DNA of 64,000 nt from Terebella lapidaria (GCA_949152475.1 OX424566.1:31224423-31288422); one strand, 5' to 3'. Positions 15,706 to 29,110 are shown, numbered from the stretch's first letter. The notes: generated by a model from the letters alone, not told the origin. Made by a program: numbers and translations.

Positions 15706-16914
15706 ACTACTGGATATATCACTGAAGTGTGCGATGTCGTACGAGAAATACAAATCACATATTCCCGTATACATAAGTTATAAACGGTATTATATATCAA
15801 TACGATATAAATACAGGTATTATTTTATGATTTCGAGACAGTGCAAATAAATTATATTCTACATTTGTACCCTTTTAATCCGACAATTGTACACATGATG
15901 TTTTTGTTCCTACCATTATATTGTTCAGTTGTATATTTCTATGGGGAATGGTGACGATGCCTGTTTGTGAAAAAACATTGTAACATTATATATGTTAAAT
16001 TGTCTTTCTTTCGCTTTCTGAATGAAGTATGTGCCGTGAATAAAGTGTCGTCATCACAAAGCTAACGTGTTCGGTGTACTGGTATGCAAAGTTTTGAAAG
16101 CTATGCAGTTAATTCCATGCAGGTCCGTGGGTAACTTGATTTCCAAGCCATTATTGCCAGCGTTGCGATTTTTCACAGGGCAGAAATACGTATAATTCAC
16201 ATATAGTTATTCGAATTGCTATTGATGCTGTTACCCGGTATTCAACCTGATGTGAATAATTGTCAGGTTAATTTTATTGTGCCGTATGAAAATTTCAGTC
16301 TCAGATTGTTTGTTGGTGACGTGTGCTTGGTAATGCGGCTTGGTTACTCGATATCCTGCCTGAACGCTGAAAAAAATCATCCCACAAGGGGCTTGGAGGA
16401 CAGGATAAGCCCTCATCAACTTACGGATTTCCATATAGATTTTTATATGAGACGACTCAAGATAGCTACCATGCCACAAGACTGACTTCGATAGTCGTCA
16501 CGGTGATCAATTTTCAAGAGTCACTTTTTATCCAGTCCCGTGATGGGCACAACATCGGAAGTGGGCTTCATCTCCTGCACTCATCAATTCCAGCACCTTC
16601 GTGAAATTTAACAAGCGAATGTTTCATAATCGAAGAAATGTCATGCAGGCACACCGTCTTGCACTTGATATATGTGAGAGCTAGACAAAAAGCTGATAGA
16701 GATCTCCAGTCACGGACCATAAGAACTTGAGGATCGTTACGCATTTCAACTCGATCAGTTTTGTGGGGATGACATCCAGGACCAGACCATACATTTCAGT
16801 GCAGAACAATTCATTTTGCAATAAGTTGTTCTTGTACCTAACCTGCTGCATTGATGACAAACAAACTCAGGGTTCCATTTTTACCTTGTAGGTAACTTAG
16901 CTGCAAAAAAAAAT
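15706..16914. other. Spacer between the two LRR-PAN genes
   Basis: Contains the 3' UTR of copy A (AATAAA at 15846-15851) and the upstream region of copy B. An 89-codon frame at 16216-16485 has no recognisable motif and no similarity I can see to the neighbouring genes. No repeat was noticed. Confidence 0.5.
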
Positions 16915-18559
16915 ATGGCAAACTATTTCAAATTTGCGAGCATGATTTGGTTCGTGGTACACGTATATGTGCCACAGTGTTTGGCCTTATGGAGAGTATA
17001 CGAAAACGGTGGATATGTGATCTACTATGCTAAAGACCACGGCTTTGATGAAGTTCCAAACATGCCAGAGAATATCACCAAAGTTGTACTGGACCAAAAT
17101 AACATCGGAGAAGTAGTCGACTTTCCCTACATACCTCGTCTGTCTTTATTGTTGTTGTCTGAAAACAAACTTCGGCAGTTTCCAAATGTTGACTCTGTGA
17201 ATGGAACTCTGAGAGAACTCTACCTGAAGAAGAATCAAATACGGAGAATATCAGAGCTACATCTTGACATTTTATCCGATCTTCGTATTCTTGATTTGTC
17301 ACATAATCTTCTGATGACTATCCCGAATGTGATCGGTCCAAGCCAGAGCCTACGGGAACTGAACCTAGACTCGAACTCTTTCCAAGTGTTCCCAAATTTG
17401 GACAAGTTGGGAGGAACGCTCACGAAACTGAAACTACAGAACAACGTGCTGCTTGACATTGAGAACTACCAGATGAGAGGTTTGTCATTCCTGAATTACA
17501 TAGACATATCCTACAATTACCTGACCACTGTACCCGATTTTTCGGAGGTCACGACCACTTTGGAGCAACTGCGAATACAAGGTAACAAGATGAGGCGTCT
17601 GGATCCCGCTCGGTTGAACGTACTGGAGCAGATGACAGTATTACTCGCTGACGACATGGGACTAGAATATTTCCCGGACTTCGTACAGAGCCCAGCGAAG
17701 GACACCTTGATAATGTTGACGCTCGGAAACAACAATATACAAGAAATCCCACTCAGCCTACTCCAGCCTCTCACGATGCTCAATGGTATATCGGTTGCTG
17801 GGAACAAGTTGGAGACTTTGCCAAACTTTTGTCAGATGAATGATCAAGTGTTGATACTGATAGCCACTGACATTGATGCCAAGTGTGACTGTCGTATGCG
17901 ATGGCTGAAGGAAGCTCAAGCAAATGGGTTGATGATACACCAGCCCAACTTCTTCAAACCGTGTGCCGAGCCCCCGGAACTGGTCGGAATGCGGTGGGCT
18001 GACATTCCCACGACAAGTTTGATCTGCAACTGTACGTATTGGCTGGTTAGATTTGTGGCGTCTCCAAGATTATGTTTTGAGCTTAAGAATTGGCATTGAT
18101 CTCAGAAAACAATGCTTCAAAATGTATACATTGTCAAGGATACAATTAGATGCGATCTTCAATTCATAACGCTGTATAATTTGGAAAGTACCTGAAAAAC
18201 ACTTCAAAAAGTTTCAATATAGTATATACAAGAATAATCGTTATGGCAATTACTAAGAAACTTCATGAACAACTGCACATGCAGCCTCCATCGAAACGAG
18301 CATCACGAAGCAGTCGACAGTTCGTGCCATCAACCCGACCTACGGTTGTGCCGTGAGTTACGTCGTGAGCTGGATCCAGGCGTCCTCCTTGCTCGAGTGC
18401 GCCGGCCATTGCCTGGACAACCCTGGGTGTCGCTTCTTCAGGTACGGGGATCCAGGGTCCAGTTCCCATGGCAACACGTGTGGGATCACTGATGAGACTG
18501 CACCAACTGGAGATATCCTGGACGTCTCCAGACCAGAGGCCTGGTACACACTTGGTTAA
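16915..18559 (+). CDS. Secreted LRR protein with C-terminal PAN/apple module, copy B
   Basis: Two exons, 16915-18031 and 18285-18559, joined in phase 1 (463 aa). It starts with a signal peptide (residues 1 to about 25, FASMIWFVVHVYV core). Eleven LRRs follow (LDQNNI, LSENKL, LYLKKNQI, LDLSHNLL, LNLDSNSF, LKLQNNVL, IDISYNYL, IQGNKM, LTLGNNNI, VAGNKL), then the same cap (KCDCRMRWLKEAQANG...PCAEPPELVG). Exon 2 codes a PAN module nearly identical to that of copy A, ECAGHCLDNPGCRFFRYGDP included. Exon-intron structure, phase and length match copy A, so they are tandem duplicates. The LRR exons share only framework residues, while exon 2 is almost identical at the DNA level. The unspliced frame would run to 18099, but the donor ACT|GTACGT and the copy A model favour splicing. 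AATAAA is at 18678-18683. Confidence 0.88.
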
Positions 18560-21500
18560 AGGAGATGATCATTTATGCTTCTATACTGGTATATAATCTT
18601 ATATCGGCTATATACATGTATATTTGTGTGTATTTCGTAGTAACGTTGTACCATTAGGTTTAACATGCATTGTACCTAATAAATAGGTTGTCCTGATATT
18701 TGGTTTCTTGTACATTATGGCTTAAGCTATTTTTAATTGTACATTAACATTTTAATTAGCAACAAAACTGAAACGGTCCGGAAGATACATGTGAAAAGTT
18801 TTTTCACATTTCAAGGAAGTTTAATTGTAGACCTACATACATTCTCATGCAGTGTTTGAAAATAAATAATGTTTGCATATTCGTGCGGGCGTTGTTTAGA
18901 TTAGTAGGCATGAGTGCTCAGGCTATTTTTGTATGGAGTGATTCAATGAAACACATATAATTAGACCTCTCCTCTTGCCCGTGAGGTCATACACGTACAC
19001 GTATATTCAATTTTGCGAATTGATGAGGTCTATTTAGGTTTTCTGAATGCCTCATTGCCGACATTGGGTAAACGTAATGTTTTAATTTTCCTACATGCAA
19101 GTTCAGTATTTTGGCCAAGATGCCAGACGTGATGACGTCAAGATCAATTCTATTGGAGATCAAGGTCAATGTATCCGAAGATACATGTATATCAATTTTG
19201 AATTTTTATGTACTGGAGTATTCTACTTTTCAGCAACATAGGAGAAAAATATATGTGAAATCACTGAGAAAACATGAACATTTTCATAGCTTTATGTGAG
19301 TGACGTATATCTTCTCCTCTCGGTTATAAATTCTTGCCCGTCTGTATCATAACGCATTTAAAAGCAGCTCTCAGAATGAACTGATCTGGCAAGAGTTGAT
19401 CAAAACGACGTCCTCGATTTTCTTACATACACGTGTATGATTCACTTCCTACAGAGGTAGGTACATTCCGTTGCAAATCAATTTTTTAAAAAAAATAAAA
19501 ATGCATATCACTGATCACTTCTTTATTAAATTGAGCCTGATGTATGCAGGTTCATCATATCTCATCATAGACAGGGGGCCTACTATACACGACTAACCAG
19601 ATATAGATACATGATTACTTTCCATATTCAATGCATTGTAGTAGAAATACAAGATGTCCTTTAGTGTCCTTCAGTCATTTTTTTTTTCATGCGTTGTTAG
19701 GTTACCGAACCTGATATTAGTTTTGAGATTTTTATTCCAAAAGATTTCTTTTGGGATGTTTCAATCTGTGTGTGGTGGCCATTCTGATTTTTCGACAAGT
19801 CGGCAAAAAAAACCTTTTCATATGATATCAAGTCACTTTTCGTTTTTCAGCCAATTCCAGCCCAAAAAGTTAATACACTTTTTCCATAGGACTTAAACAT
19901 TTCAAATGGGAAATCCTTTGGGCTATTTTTCTTTCAATATTTTATCAATGATCATCCAAGGTACAACCCTTATTTTCCTCACCAATTTATCAAGAGTATG
20001 AAATTAAATTAAAATCCTAATTAACACTAACTCGAACACTTTACTACAGGATACATGTAATTATTGTCAATCACAGATCATAACACACATGTTCAACAAT
20101 CTGTAATATACAGATATCATCAAATGTTAGATAGCGGTAAATGGACCGATAAGAGAAGTGATGAGTATGATTGTTTAGTTCACGAAGTGGATTTTGGGGT
20201 TGACCCAGTGCACGCCCAAAAAACACGTGTTTTTGTTATTGATTCGAGAGTGACCTCTTATTTGGCTTTTGACCCGATTAAAGGGTTATGCAGGACTCCA
20301 TCTCACGGTGGACAAGCTGTCTGTAAAAATAGGGTCGGTAGCACATACCAACAGATACCCAATATTAATCAGTATTTCAATCAGAGGAACAGCTGACACT
20401 ATCATTATCTTATGGTTGATATATAAAAACATACAATTGATAGCTCGTGAGAAGAGCATTTTGTTCTATGAAGAATTTTTTTTTTAAAAACCGGGAGGCT
20501 GCTTTTGAACACTTGCGGGCGGGGACGAGAAACAGAAAATTAATTTAATTAGGCCTAACCCTGTGATCATGGGTTCATGTTCAGGGAAATCTAATGACGG
20601 GGAGTGAATGTATGTCCATCTTGTCTCGCTTTATTTTCATTGGGCCTATAGTTGCTCTTCACAATGCAACAAGATGAAAATATTCATACTGTATTCCAAG
20701 AATGAGCCCGCTTCCGAATGATAATGAATAATCGTGGTTAGGACCTGATTTCTTTTCTGATAATTCAAGCTTTGAATAATTGGATTTCTATGTATCAACT
20801 CATTCAACTGTTAACGTATTCTATTTATGCATTTCAAGATTACATTCTAACAACAGTTATTTGAAATCAACATTTTGTTGTCTGGAGAACAGCTAGAGAA
20901 AAGACTACAGTATTTTGTTACAATTTTCAACTGAGCGGTACATGCAAATATCTGAGTTGATTGGTTTCTGTACACTGTGTCTTCGTAGTTTATATGCCCG
21001 TAGTTGAGTGACGCTATGAGCCCACGAGTGATAAAAACCTAACTTGATTTTATAAACAAAAATCGTCGATCGTTAAAAATGTTATGGATGGACTCCATAT
21101 ATTAATCCTGGAACTGGAATGGACCCGCTGTCTAATCACTTATAATATTAATATGGGTAACAAATTCATGAATTTGCACACGTAAAATGTAGTCATCGTA
21201 AAAAATTTATTCTACTGATCTGAAACCATTAGAGATTACCAACAGGGACTCCGTTTTGTGCTTAACATTCTTAAATTATGAAAATCATTCTTTTCAGCAT
21301 GTACTATTCCGACCTATATCTCAGGAGACAAATTATTAATGACACGGGCAACTAGAGAATTATATTGAACAACAATTAACTGGTACTAGAAAAGCTCACT
21401 AGGGTACAATGTACCACGATGTGTTTGAGCTAAGAATAAAATGCTCTGCTCTTGTGTTCACTTCACAGGAAGTATAGCCCTTAGTGTATTTGTTATTATG

Positions 21501-22059
21501 GTGACAGACAAAACGTACATGCCTGCAGCAGTGAGTATATGTCAATTTGAAGATACGAAAGCTTAAAAACTTAATTAAAATAATTAAAGCAATCGTCTTT
21601 GTGCACAACTCCTGTGATATTGTATTTGAAACCATCATTGTCTTGGAGAATGTGTAACTTTCAGATTCACATTATGAGTCGATAATAAGTGACTCGCTAC
21701 AGTCTCTCTTTTTTTCAGGTGCAGTCGAATATTAAATTTTTGCCCAAAATGAGATCTCGGCAATCCCAGCAAACCCGGGGGTCGTTCAAGCTTATATCAA
21801 TTTTAAATGAATGGAACCGTTGTTATAATTTTCAATAAAATTTTATAGCCACACATATTGATCTCATACGATTGTATGACTAAAAAATCAAGCAAATGCA
21901 CAATCTCGTATTCGGACCCAGAATTTGCATGATGCAGCTGGTAGTAACATTTAGGCGGAAAAATTCCATCTGATTCCCATGTGAAGTGTACCACACCAGC
22001 ATGCTATTAAAACGTCAATGTGTGGTATAAACAGGTTTGGGAAACTCCAAATATAGATG
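18560..22059. other. Gene-poor DNA right of the LRR cluster
   Basis: AT-rich. It holds the 3' UTR of copy B and nothing else I can support. A 110-codon plus-strand frame (20064-20396) and several shorter ones show no motif, no splice context and no coding-like bias. Confidence 0.5.
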
Positions 22060-24100
22060 TTTGGATGGAGTGGAGGATAAATGGAAAACGACAGGGCCTA
22101 TTGGTGACTAAACACTAAGGTCTTGAAGGCATGCACTAGTGTGTTGGCTTGAGAAATCATTGTTGAACAATGAGTTTCTTTACGGTGCATGGGAAGATGG
22201 GAGTTCTCCACATCATGATGCGGGTTGCTAGTCTTTGGTTTGAGATGAATCTTTCAGCCTAGTCGCCGCATTGGCATCAAGCGATTTCAATTCTTGATGG
22301 TAACCATTTCTCTATCTATTTTGTAAAGCATTCTCAGCATGGCAACTATTTCTGTGACTCGAGGTGTTTTGGTACCAGTTTGGGACGAATCTGGTGCTAT
22401 ATCTTTGTATTGATCTGTTCCAGCTTCTTCATGTTTTTTGGGTGTTTAGATCCCAAACAGATTTTGATTGGCCTTGTTTGAAATCTGCAGGATTTGGTTG
22501 TTCCATTTCATGTTGTTTTGGATTGTCACTCCCAGGTACTTTGCCGAAGGAACTAATTCCATCTTGAGCAGATATTAATCAGTAATAATGTGGTTTTTCT
22601 TTTTTATGCTCTGCAAAAGTCGCATTTGTATGGCCATGGTTCTTGCCACTGTCCCAGTGTTTTCAAAACTGTTTTCGAAGTTATTGTTCAGTATCTTCTG
22701 CAAGCAGTCTCATTGTGGACTTCGTGTTTCTCTGAAGGTCGTTAATGCAGTAAAGGAGCAAACTCGAGAACGGGACCCTGAGTGATCCTAGATTCGACGC
22801 TAACAGGCGTGGAGTTCTTCCCTCCTTTGCATACGGTTTGAGATATCCCGCTCAGCTCAGTTGTTGATACTACCACATATTCCGTTAAACACTTTCTGAA
22901 GAAAACTTCAGTGCCGTGTCTTTGTGAGTGATAATTCATCTGATCCGAGATTTCGTTGGTTACAGCTTTCAGAGGAATTTACCTTTTTTCGACAGAAGAT
23001 ATTAATTTTCACAAAGTGATGCTGTACTGATAGTGGTTTATAATTGATGGATGGTTTCAAATTATTTCGTGGTGAATACAGAACGGGGTATTCGTATTCA
23101 GTATTCGTATTCATCTGTAATCGAATACAGATTTTTGAGTATTCACAATGTATTAAGTATTCATGATTACTTGAGATGAAAGTATTCAGTATTGTATTCA
23201 ATTCTTTTCAAAAGTATTCAGTAATCAATTAATACTTTGCCTGGTCTGCTTTGACTAAACCTAATGGGGTCAATGAGAGAGTGTGCAACAGTACTGGATA
23301 GTTTTTATGATATCCAGGGCCATATCATCCTTTGTATCAAAGGTATACAAAAGAACTTGTTATCTAGTATAATTTAGTGTGTACATGTTGTATTCTTGAT
23401 GAAGTTGCCATCGAATGTGTACACAAGCTCAAAGGCCTGTCCAAAAAAAATATATAAATTTATTTTGAGACAACCAGCAGTGCTCAGAAAACTGACACCC
23501 AACCACCCTCGCCAAGTCAACCAAAATGATATTACATGTACTAGATCACTACTATTGACAAACAGTCGTTAGTAGCAAATTATTTGATGAAAGTATTCAG
23601 TATTGTATTCGAATACAATGAGATGTATTCCGTAATGTATTTGATAACATCTATAAAAATTGTATTCAGTATTGTATTCATGTTTTTCCAAAGTATTCAG
23701 TAATGTATTGAATACATTTACATGTAATCGACCCCATGTCTGGGTGAATACACCCTTTAAAAAAAAGAGGTTGCAGATTTGAACTGACTGTTCAGGATGG
23801 TTATTTTGTCTGTGGGGTCACTATATGGTTTGAGTATACCTTTGAGTTATGGTATGGCTATTTAGCCTTCCTGTTGTGCTTTACGAACATCCATAAACTT
23901 CCTCGAGTCTACGATTGGGTGTTTATCCTTCTGTGACTTCACAATATCTTCCACACATTACCAACAGACATTTCGTTGTAGTAGTGTTATATAGTTTATT
24001 ACTGCCTGGTTTTGTGTTTTCATTTTCAAGAGTCTATTTTCACATTTTAATCAATTCTCTCAGGTTTCCAGTTATCCAGGGGTATTGATTTTCTGATACC
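22060..24100 (-). pseudogene. Decayed LINE reverse transcriptase
   Basis: The minus strand retains RT landmarks in broken frames. At about 24060-23780 there is a linker-like stretch with DPTDKITILNSQF. At about 22900-22700 are ITQGPVLEFAPLL (cf. GVPQGxVLGPLLF), INDLQRNTKSTMRLLAEDT (the A-DD box with one Asp replaced by Glu) and nearby stops. At about 22545-22480 is AKYLGVTIQNNMKWN, and at 22450-22300 a C-terminal part with LEQIN, RFVPNWYQNTSS and MLYKI split over two frames. Stops and frameshifts are many, so this is an old, dead copy of a third LINE family in this window. Outer limits are approximate. A GTATTC-rich repeat interrupts it. Confidence 0.75.
23040..23740. repeat. GTATTC-rich irregular repeat inside the dead LINE
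   Basis: Variants of AGTATTCAGTATTGTATTC recur at about 23090-23230 and again at 23585-23720, with both GTATTC and its complement GAATAC. A non-repetitive spacer with no frame lies between the clusters. The clusters may be the two ends of one inserted element. Confidence 0.6.
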
Positions 24101-24459
24101 ATCCAGTTAAATAATTTAAGTAGTTTACGGTCGTCGGTTAGTATCAAGTTCATATAAATGGTCGCACTTGGAATTCGACTTGACATTCCTCGTCCGCCAG
24201 CAGCGGTTTTTCTTTCTTCTTTGAGGTAGATGGTGAACCATTCTGGGCATAAGTCTCAAAGTTAGTGTAAATGACATTAGGGGGTACAGGACTGCGCTAA
24301 TTGCAAGTTTGTTGAAATCATTCTGTGAAGACCTTAGTAGTTCAGTTACCTTCTTCTGGGAAAATATCGCAATAATGTCAATTCTTCTACTGACATGTTT
24401 TTGATAGGTACCCCATTCACTAGATAACGCCGTCAGGATTGCTGGGTCGCTTGTCCTGC

Positions 24460-24660
24460 GTGAACAGGTGCTCGCGCGCTGCATCATGGGCCGGATTGCA
24501 CTGGGCGGCCATGTTGTTGATTGGACTGACAGCAGTTTGGAAAATGTCAGCTCGCCAATAAACTCATCCGTTACACGTTTTCTGAGTGAAATCGGCCGTC
24601 CAGCAAAAGGGAACAAGAAGGAAAAATACAGAAGAATATTTGTAAGTGTTATTGTGCACG
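24460..24660 (+). promoter_or_regulatory. CpG-richer block, possible promoter or first exon
   Basis: This block stands out from AT-rich surroundings. It contains GCGGCCATGTTG (like the YY1 motif GCCATNTT), a CCAAT-box-like GATTGG and CGCGCG. A plus-strand frame from ATG at about 24486 (MGRIALGG...) reaches a strong donor, TTT|GTAAGT, at 24641/24642 in phase 0. That would make a first coding exon of about 52 codons. No downstream exon could be assigned with confidence. A minus-strand frame of 163 codons (24616-24125) overlaps it and has no motif I recognise. Confidence 0.3.
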
Positions 24661-25189
24661 CTGTTTAGCGTATTTACAGAAGTATCGGCGAATGATTGGA
24701 GACCGTGATGTTCCCGAAACTCATTTTTCAGTCAGGAAACTGAGGAAAGCGAGTGACAGCCACTGTGATTCCCTGACATCTAGTGACTGATTCGGTTTAG
24801 TACAGTGATCAGTGATCAGTACATGGATGTCCAATGGGCTTCTCATACTCCGGATCCGGAATAACAATTGGTTATGATAGAAAAGTGTTCTTTATTACAC
24901 ACCAGATCTTCTTTTATCTGTATTTATCATTTTGTGCCACTGATTAACTCATCAATGACATTGTCATTGGTTTTCATAGAGAAATAGGATTGCCCACTAA
25001 ATTGTACATGTGCTCTAACCAGCATTGCTAGCCTCTCTGTTCACGCCCAGGATAGGAATCCCATCCACATGTGCTCCATTCATGATACATAGCTCATTTT
25101 TGCTGATGGACATAACTTTGTGTTTGTAGTAGATCTAGTGAAAACATATGTTTGTCTGAAAGAACTGGGGGTGCCCGAGGATGTTTTTA

Positions 25190-25682
25190 TTAGATCCAGT
25201 TGGGGAAAGGGGCAAATTTCACAACTCTTGGGGGAGTTGTCAAATTTGACAACAGTACCCAAATTTGACAACTGTGGGGTTGGTACATTTGGGTACTCAA
25301 ATAAACTTATCTCTTTTCAGGAGTAATCGGTGTTTGATGCGTTACTTCTCCCCTTTCAAGTAAATATATTGGTCCAACATCTAATAATGACAGAAATGTC
25401 CCAGGTTTTTGGTGCAGCGTTGGACGCGCCTGAAGCTCAGAAATTCATTTGCTACTTCAAATGAGATAATCTTGCAGACAATACACTTGCAGAAGTCTTC
25501 ATTTTGTCAACTTCATTAGATGTCCATTGATAGTGATATAATTTAGTTATAACGTTTTTTTTGGATATTGGTCCAATACCATGTACCCAAATTTACCAAC
25601 CCCTGGTCCCCAAATTTGGGTACTGTTGGTAAATTTGACAACAGTCCCCAAATTTGCCCCTTTCCCCAACTGATTAGATCTA
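25190..25682. repeat. Foldback element of about 490 bp
   Basis: Outer arms match in inverse orientation: CAGTTGGGGAAAGGGGCAAA at about 25197-25216 and its complement at about 25650-25670. Inside, the motif CCAAATTTGACAAC and its complement recur several times on both arms. The central 230 bp is unrelated. No transposase is encoded. It is probably a non-autonomous foldback or MITE. Confidence 0.75.
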
Positions 25683-25885
25683 GATCTAGTATGATCCGAC
25701 TCCGAGGTACGGTACATCCAGGGTACAACTAACCGAGTGTGGGGAATATGTCAGATATAGTTGACAGATTGAGATGACAGTTCGAGTTCGAGTTTACCCA
25801 TCACATATTCCTACGCCAATCTGTCTGCCCGTCTGTGTGTAAATTTGGTCCTTATGAATCACTCGATCACTAGTCCTACTTACAA

Positions 25886-26032
25886 TTGACCTATCCCAAA
25901 TGCCCTCAAAAGTTGTCCGAGTTTCACAAATTACGTCAGAAAACTTCTCTTTGGCCAATAGTAACGTTTTGCAGAATACGTTGAAAATGACGTAAAAAGA
26001 CTAGGACAAATTGGATTTGGGATAGGTTAATT
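25886..26032. repeat. Small inverted repeat, about 145 bp
   Basis: ACCTATCCCAAAT near the left end and ATTTGGGATAGGT near the right end are inverted copies flanking an AT-rich core with no frame. It may be a short MITE. Confidence 0.55.
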
Positions 26033-29000
26033 CGTGTTTACTTGGACAATAACAACAGTTTCTCATAAACTCCTTGTTGTTGTGCTACCAAATCACCTCC
26101 GAAGGAAACCTTGCATTTCGGCGCCAAATCCTCCTCTTTGTGCCTCACAAAGAATGGTCCATGGTTCGACCCATGCCTCCCTCAGCAGTGATATTCCCTG
26201 AACCAATCTAATATTCCAAACTCATCCAGAGCGAACATTTCTGTCATCGATTTCCTAAGTGTGTGTTAAAAATCTTGCCAACACCAGTGAACTTTATCGA
26301 ATTTATTGTTAATCAAATCAACTGTTTGAACAGTAGATATTTCTGATATTCAGGGGTTCTGATTATGCGTGTGATGGGGCAAATTCAAATGTGAAAAAAC
26401 CCTAATAATGTTTAACAAATTATGTAAACATTATCTCGTGATTAATTTGCTTTCAATGTTTATTCAAAAAAAAAATTCTGAAATAATTTATCATTCGGAT
26501 TCAAGATCGAGCAATCAGATTTAAAGTTGGAATCAATTTTAGAATCAGCCAAATTTAGCATTCTTGTTTGTCACACAAAATTGAAAGGAAATCTCAAGAT
26601 AGTCGGGAATAAAGAGAAAATATGCACAGTTCGACAACAGATACTCAGAAAATTGCCGCTAATCGTGCATGAAAACAGTGGATAGAGGATAATCTGCTTG
26701 CCTACATTTCCGGTTGCCACAGAATCTAGACAAATACAAATGACGTCATCAGACTGTGTATAGACCTCGCCCACAAGGCGGGCCGCTTTGAAGAAAAAAT
26801 GATGCAAGATTGACTGACCTGAATTTGAATCTTGATTTGGAAACTCAGTTTAGGCACGTAATACACTTTTTCAGACCCAAATTTGTACGATTTCTCATTC
26901 CATAGACAAAATAAAGCTATCGCAGAATGAATAAATTTTGTCAATTCTAAAAGTGATTATAGCTTTAATAAGAGATTTGAGATCCAGCACTTGATCATCT
27001 TACATGTAATCAATCGATGATTTACTCATGATAATTGCACATCCTGAATGAAGTTCAGTGGATACAATGGACTCGCGATCATCACGTTCGAGTGCATTTC
27101 ATGTGCTGTCGTCAATGCAACATTTGGCATAATGGTAAGCTTCATTTAGCTAATTGAAACTTTTGACCTTTTTTGTAATCCTTTGTGACAAAATCACTTT
27201 CTTTCGTTTTCATGAGTATATGACAAATATTAGAATGTGAAAATCCTACATTGTCAATAGATTGTCAAAAATAAAATAAAATTTTAAGAAAACATTGAAA
27301 TGAATGTGTTTTCAAGTAAACAAATTAGTTTTTGGAAAGACAACAACCCAATTTAAGATTATTTCTCATTAGTTAATTATGAGCGAGCTTGGATTTCTTT
27401 CGAGTACAAATACTTGTATATAGTACAATGTATTTACTTATAAATGTTATGTAGTGATCTCACATAAATTTGTTATATGTAAGTGTGACCTTACTGCACT
27501 GACCTCCCCCCCTCCTCCTTCTCCCTGCCCCTAACCCCCCCCCCCCCCCTCTCCCCTGCCTCCCCTGGCTCCCTCCTCTCTGGGGGGAAAAAACATATAT
27601 CACAGCTTCTGAGCAGGCCCCTTACCTATTTTTTATAACCCCCCTCCCCCCTCCTTTTCAAAATTCCTGTCACCCTTATGTACTTAATTAACAACAACTC
27701 AATTAAAATTTTTATCGATGATTTCACTCTTTTGATTTGCTATGTGTCAGCGAATAGTATGTATGGTGTTCATAGGCCCATGTGCTGCATTCTATTGGCA
27801 TGGTTTAGAAGTTAAAAACTATCAAATTATATATACCAGTATGTAAACGCACATGTGCATGATGTATGGAGTTACCTTGTATTCTGTGTATCTGTATATG
27901 TTTTATGCACTCTGTGTGCTAAAATTTGCATTGACAGTTGTGTTCATAAATTTGTTATCATAAATGTCTAGATTCTGTCTTCGTTCCATCCAATCTACAT
28001 GAAGTGTACCAGGTATATCCCAGAGTACAGTCGTGATGCCCCAATTGCACTTGACCACATTGATACAAACACGATTTGCAGCTAGGGAAGGAGTTAGACT
28101 ACTTAGCATATTCACGAGACTGTTGTTGAGGAATAGTAATGGAATAATTTTGTGATTGATGGCTTGTGTCCAGCGGAACAGGATCAACAGGTGTTCTTAA
28201 CAGTGAATTGTGTGTGACTTCGTCTTGTTTGTTGACGCAAAAACGTTGGACAATTACTGATATGCTTTTATGTGGAATTCAGTTTACCAGACCGCGATGC
28301 AGACAGTTAGGTGCAGTTAGGTGCCTTGATATATAATCGTTGTATAAAATAGGGGAAGTTTGCGGATATTATTGCGGTGGTAAAGGTCAGTTGAGTATGA
28401 GTACACTAGGTACACAGTATGCAAGTATGTTTTCTTTCACCTATTGATGGATGTGTTTACTACATGTATATCAAGTATATATCAGGCAATCTTTATATCT
28501 ACATGTTTTCAAGACATCCATGAACATCAGTGATGCTACAGATAATGCATATTGCATATTTTTTGCTACTGGGGAATTTGAGATATATTCTGTTTAGTTT
28601 TTGCTGTATTGAAAACTACATTTACTTAAGAAAATTTCAAGATTTCAAAAATGTCAAGAAAAAATATATATGATTATGCCAATGGCAGATTATATAATAA
28701 TCTGTAGTCATAACATTAATAATTCACTTGTCATAAACCAGGTGTTAAGGAAGGGAGTGCTGACCGATGTTTTGGCCCTTTGTTGATATTTGCGTCTCTT
28801 TGGACCATGTCACAGATGTAGACATAGATTACGTAATCAGGGTTTCATGTTACTTCTCAAAGGATGCCTTGTCATGTCTTTGCACTGATTTGCCCTGCTA
28901 AACTGCTTCACCCACAGCTAAATCTTTATTCTCATCCCATCTTGTCCTCAGCCCCTCCCCTAGACACCCCCTACCTCCTCTCCCACACCCCCCAGACCCC

Positions 29001-29110
29001 CACACACAGTACACACACCCCTACTCACCCCTTGAGCGAAACCCTTCAACACTAATGGCAAACATGGACAAGCATCATCTTGCACATGCTTTACCCGATA
29101 TTATAATGTT
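26033..29110. other. Gene-poor AT-rich DNA
   Basis: No supportable exon. It has C/T-rich tracts at 27507-27560 and 28930-29030, including a 14-bp run of C. Short frames lack motifs. Confidence 0.5.

Noticed and set aside
18032-18099. Unspliced extension of LRR copy B to a stop at 18099
   Set aside because: The donor ACT|GTACGT and the matching two-exon structure of copy A favour splicing to the PAN exon at 18285.
20064-20396. 110-codon plus frame
   Set aside because: AT-rich, no motif, no splice context.
24125-24616. 163-codon minus frame
   Set aside because: No motif, Arg/Ser-rich composition typical of an antisense frame, and it overlaps a possible promoter/first exon on the plus strand.
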